DNA from: Acidimicrobiia bacterium | GTDB taxonomy: Bacteria > Actinomycetota > Acidimicrobiia > Acidimicrobiales > SZUA-35 | Assembly (NCBI GenBank): GCA_029857855.1 | Contig: JAOUGG010000249.1 | Coordinates: forward strand, 1-5,400 | Length of the DNA: 5,400 bases | Reading direction: 5' to 3' | In this document: positions 5,295-5,400 of the stretch, in pieces | How positions within the stretch are numbered: the first letter of the stretch is position 1 | How the letters are laid out: each line of letters begins with the position of its first letter | Made by a program: the position numbers and the translations under genes | Notes under the pieces: model-generated | Seen by the model: only the letters and a program-made list of their open reading frames with translations | Told to the model about the DNA's origin: nothing | Databases searched by the model: none

Positions 5295-5400
5295 CCCGAG
5301 CTGATCGCCATCGACGGACCGGCCGGCGATGCGTTCGTGGACGTCGTCGTGTCGAGCTGGAATGCCGGCAACGCCATCGCCCCCATCGATCCTCGTCTCC
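5292..5400 (+). CDS. menE: Probable MenE, o-succinylbenzoate-CoA ligase, N-terminal fragment cut by window edge
   Basis: Thirty-six complete codons are visible before the window ends. The product starts VPELIAIDGPAGDAFVDVVV and continues SSWNAGNAIAPIDPRL, with Trp23. The pattern of a short leader, an AFVD helix, then W-x-A-G-x-A-x-x-P-x-D-P-R-L is what I recognise from the N-terminus of actinobacterial MenE, a member of the acyl-adenylate (ANL) family. MenE activates o-succinylbenzoate to its CoA ester via an acyl-AMP, supplying the MenB substrate. No catalytic ANL motif (P-loop YTSGTTGxPK or the C-terminal Lys) falls inside the window, so the call rests on the N-terminus and on menD, menB and menF nearby. 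GTG is chosen as start because of the -10 element 7 nt upstream. Another ANL-family ligase is the main alternative. Confidence 0.7.
   Translation, partial: MPELIAIDGPAGDAFVDVVVSSWNAGNAIAPIDPRL

Noticed and set aside
1..5400. A previously undescribed defence, toxin-antitoxin or mobile system
   Set aside because: All sizeable coding regions are accounted for by menaquinone genes, one SRPBCC protein and one class IV PLP enzyme. I see no nuclease, transposase, reverse transcriptase or small toxin-like gene pair.

Overview
This is a high-GC window whose genes and promoter style fit an actinobacterium. The close match of MenB to the mycobacterial-type enzyme and the GTG/ATG leaderless starts support this. 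Acidimicrobiia or a relative is my guess, not something the sequence proves. Most of the window is a menaquinone (vitamin K2) biosynthesis locus.

Layout. (1) 2-1258, +: the C-terminal three quarters of menD (SEPHCHC synthase), cut by the left window edge. (2) 1332-2240, +: complete menB (1,4-dihydroxy-2-naphthoyl-CoA synthase), preceded by a short minisatellite that starts inside the menD 3' end. (3) 2241-2350: a convergent intergenic region with three copies of a 12-bp repeat and a 41-bp perfect inverted repeat that looks like a bidirectional terminator. (4) 2351-3634, -: complete menF (isochorismate synthase). (5) 3665-4162, +: a 165-aa SRPBCC (START-like) protein of unknown role, divergent from menF across only 30 bp. 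(6) 4165-5163, -: a class IV PLP aminotransferase-fold enzyme, tail-to-tail with the SRPBCC gene with only 2 bp between the stop codons. (7) 5292-end, +: the first 36 codons of a probable menE (o-succinylbenzoate-CoA ligase), cut by the right edge.

How the genes work together. MenF makes isochorismate from chorismate. MenD adds the succinyl-semialdehyde unit from 2-oxoglutarate to give SEPHCHC. MenH and MenC, not seen here, lead to o-succinylbenzoate. MenE activates it with CoA and MenB closes the ring to DHNA-CoA. The SRPBCC and class IV aminotransferase genes have no assigned step in this pathway, and their place inside the cluster is the main functional puzzle.

Regulation. Every complete gene, plus menE, has a plausible -10 hexamer ending 6-8 nt before its start codon and no convincing Shine-Dalgarno. 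This suggests that each of these genes has its own promoter and a leaderless mRNA, rather than belonging to one men operon. I see no RNA gene, CRISPR array, insertion sequence, phage gene or clearly new multi-gene system here. The most noteworthy items are the leaderless promoter set, the compact repeats on both sides of menB, the symmetric elements at the menE and aminotransferase promoters, and the unassigned SRPBCC and aminotransferase genes.
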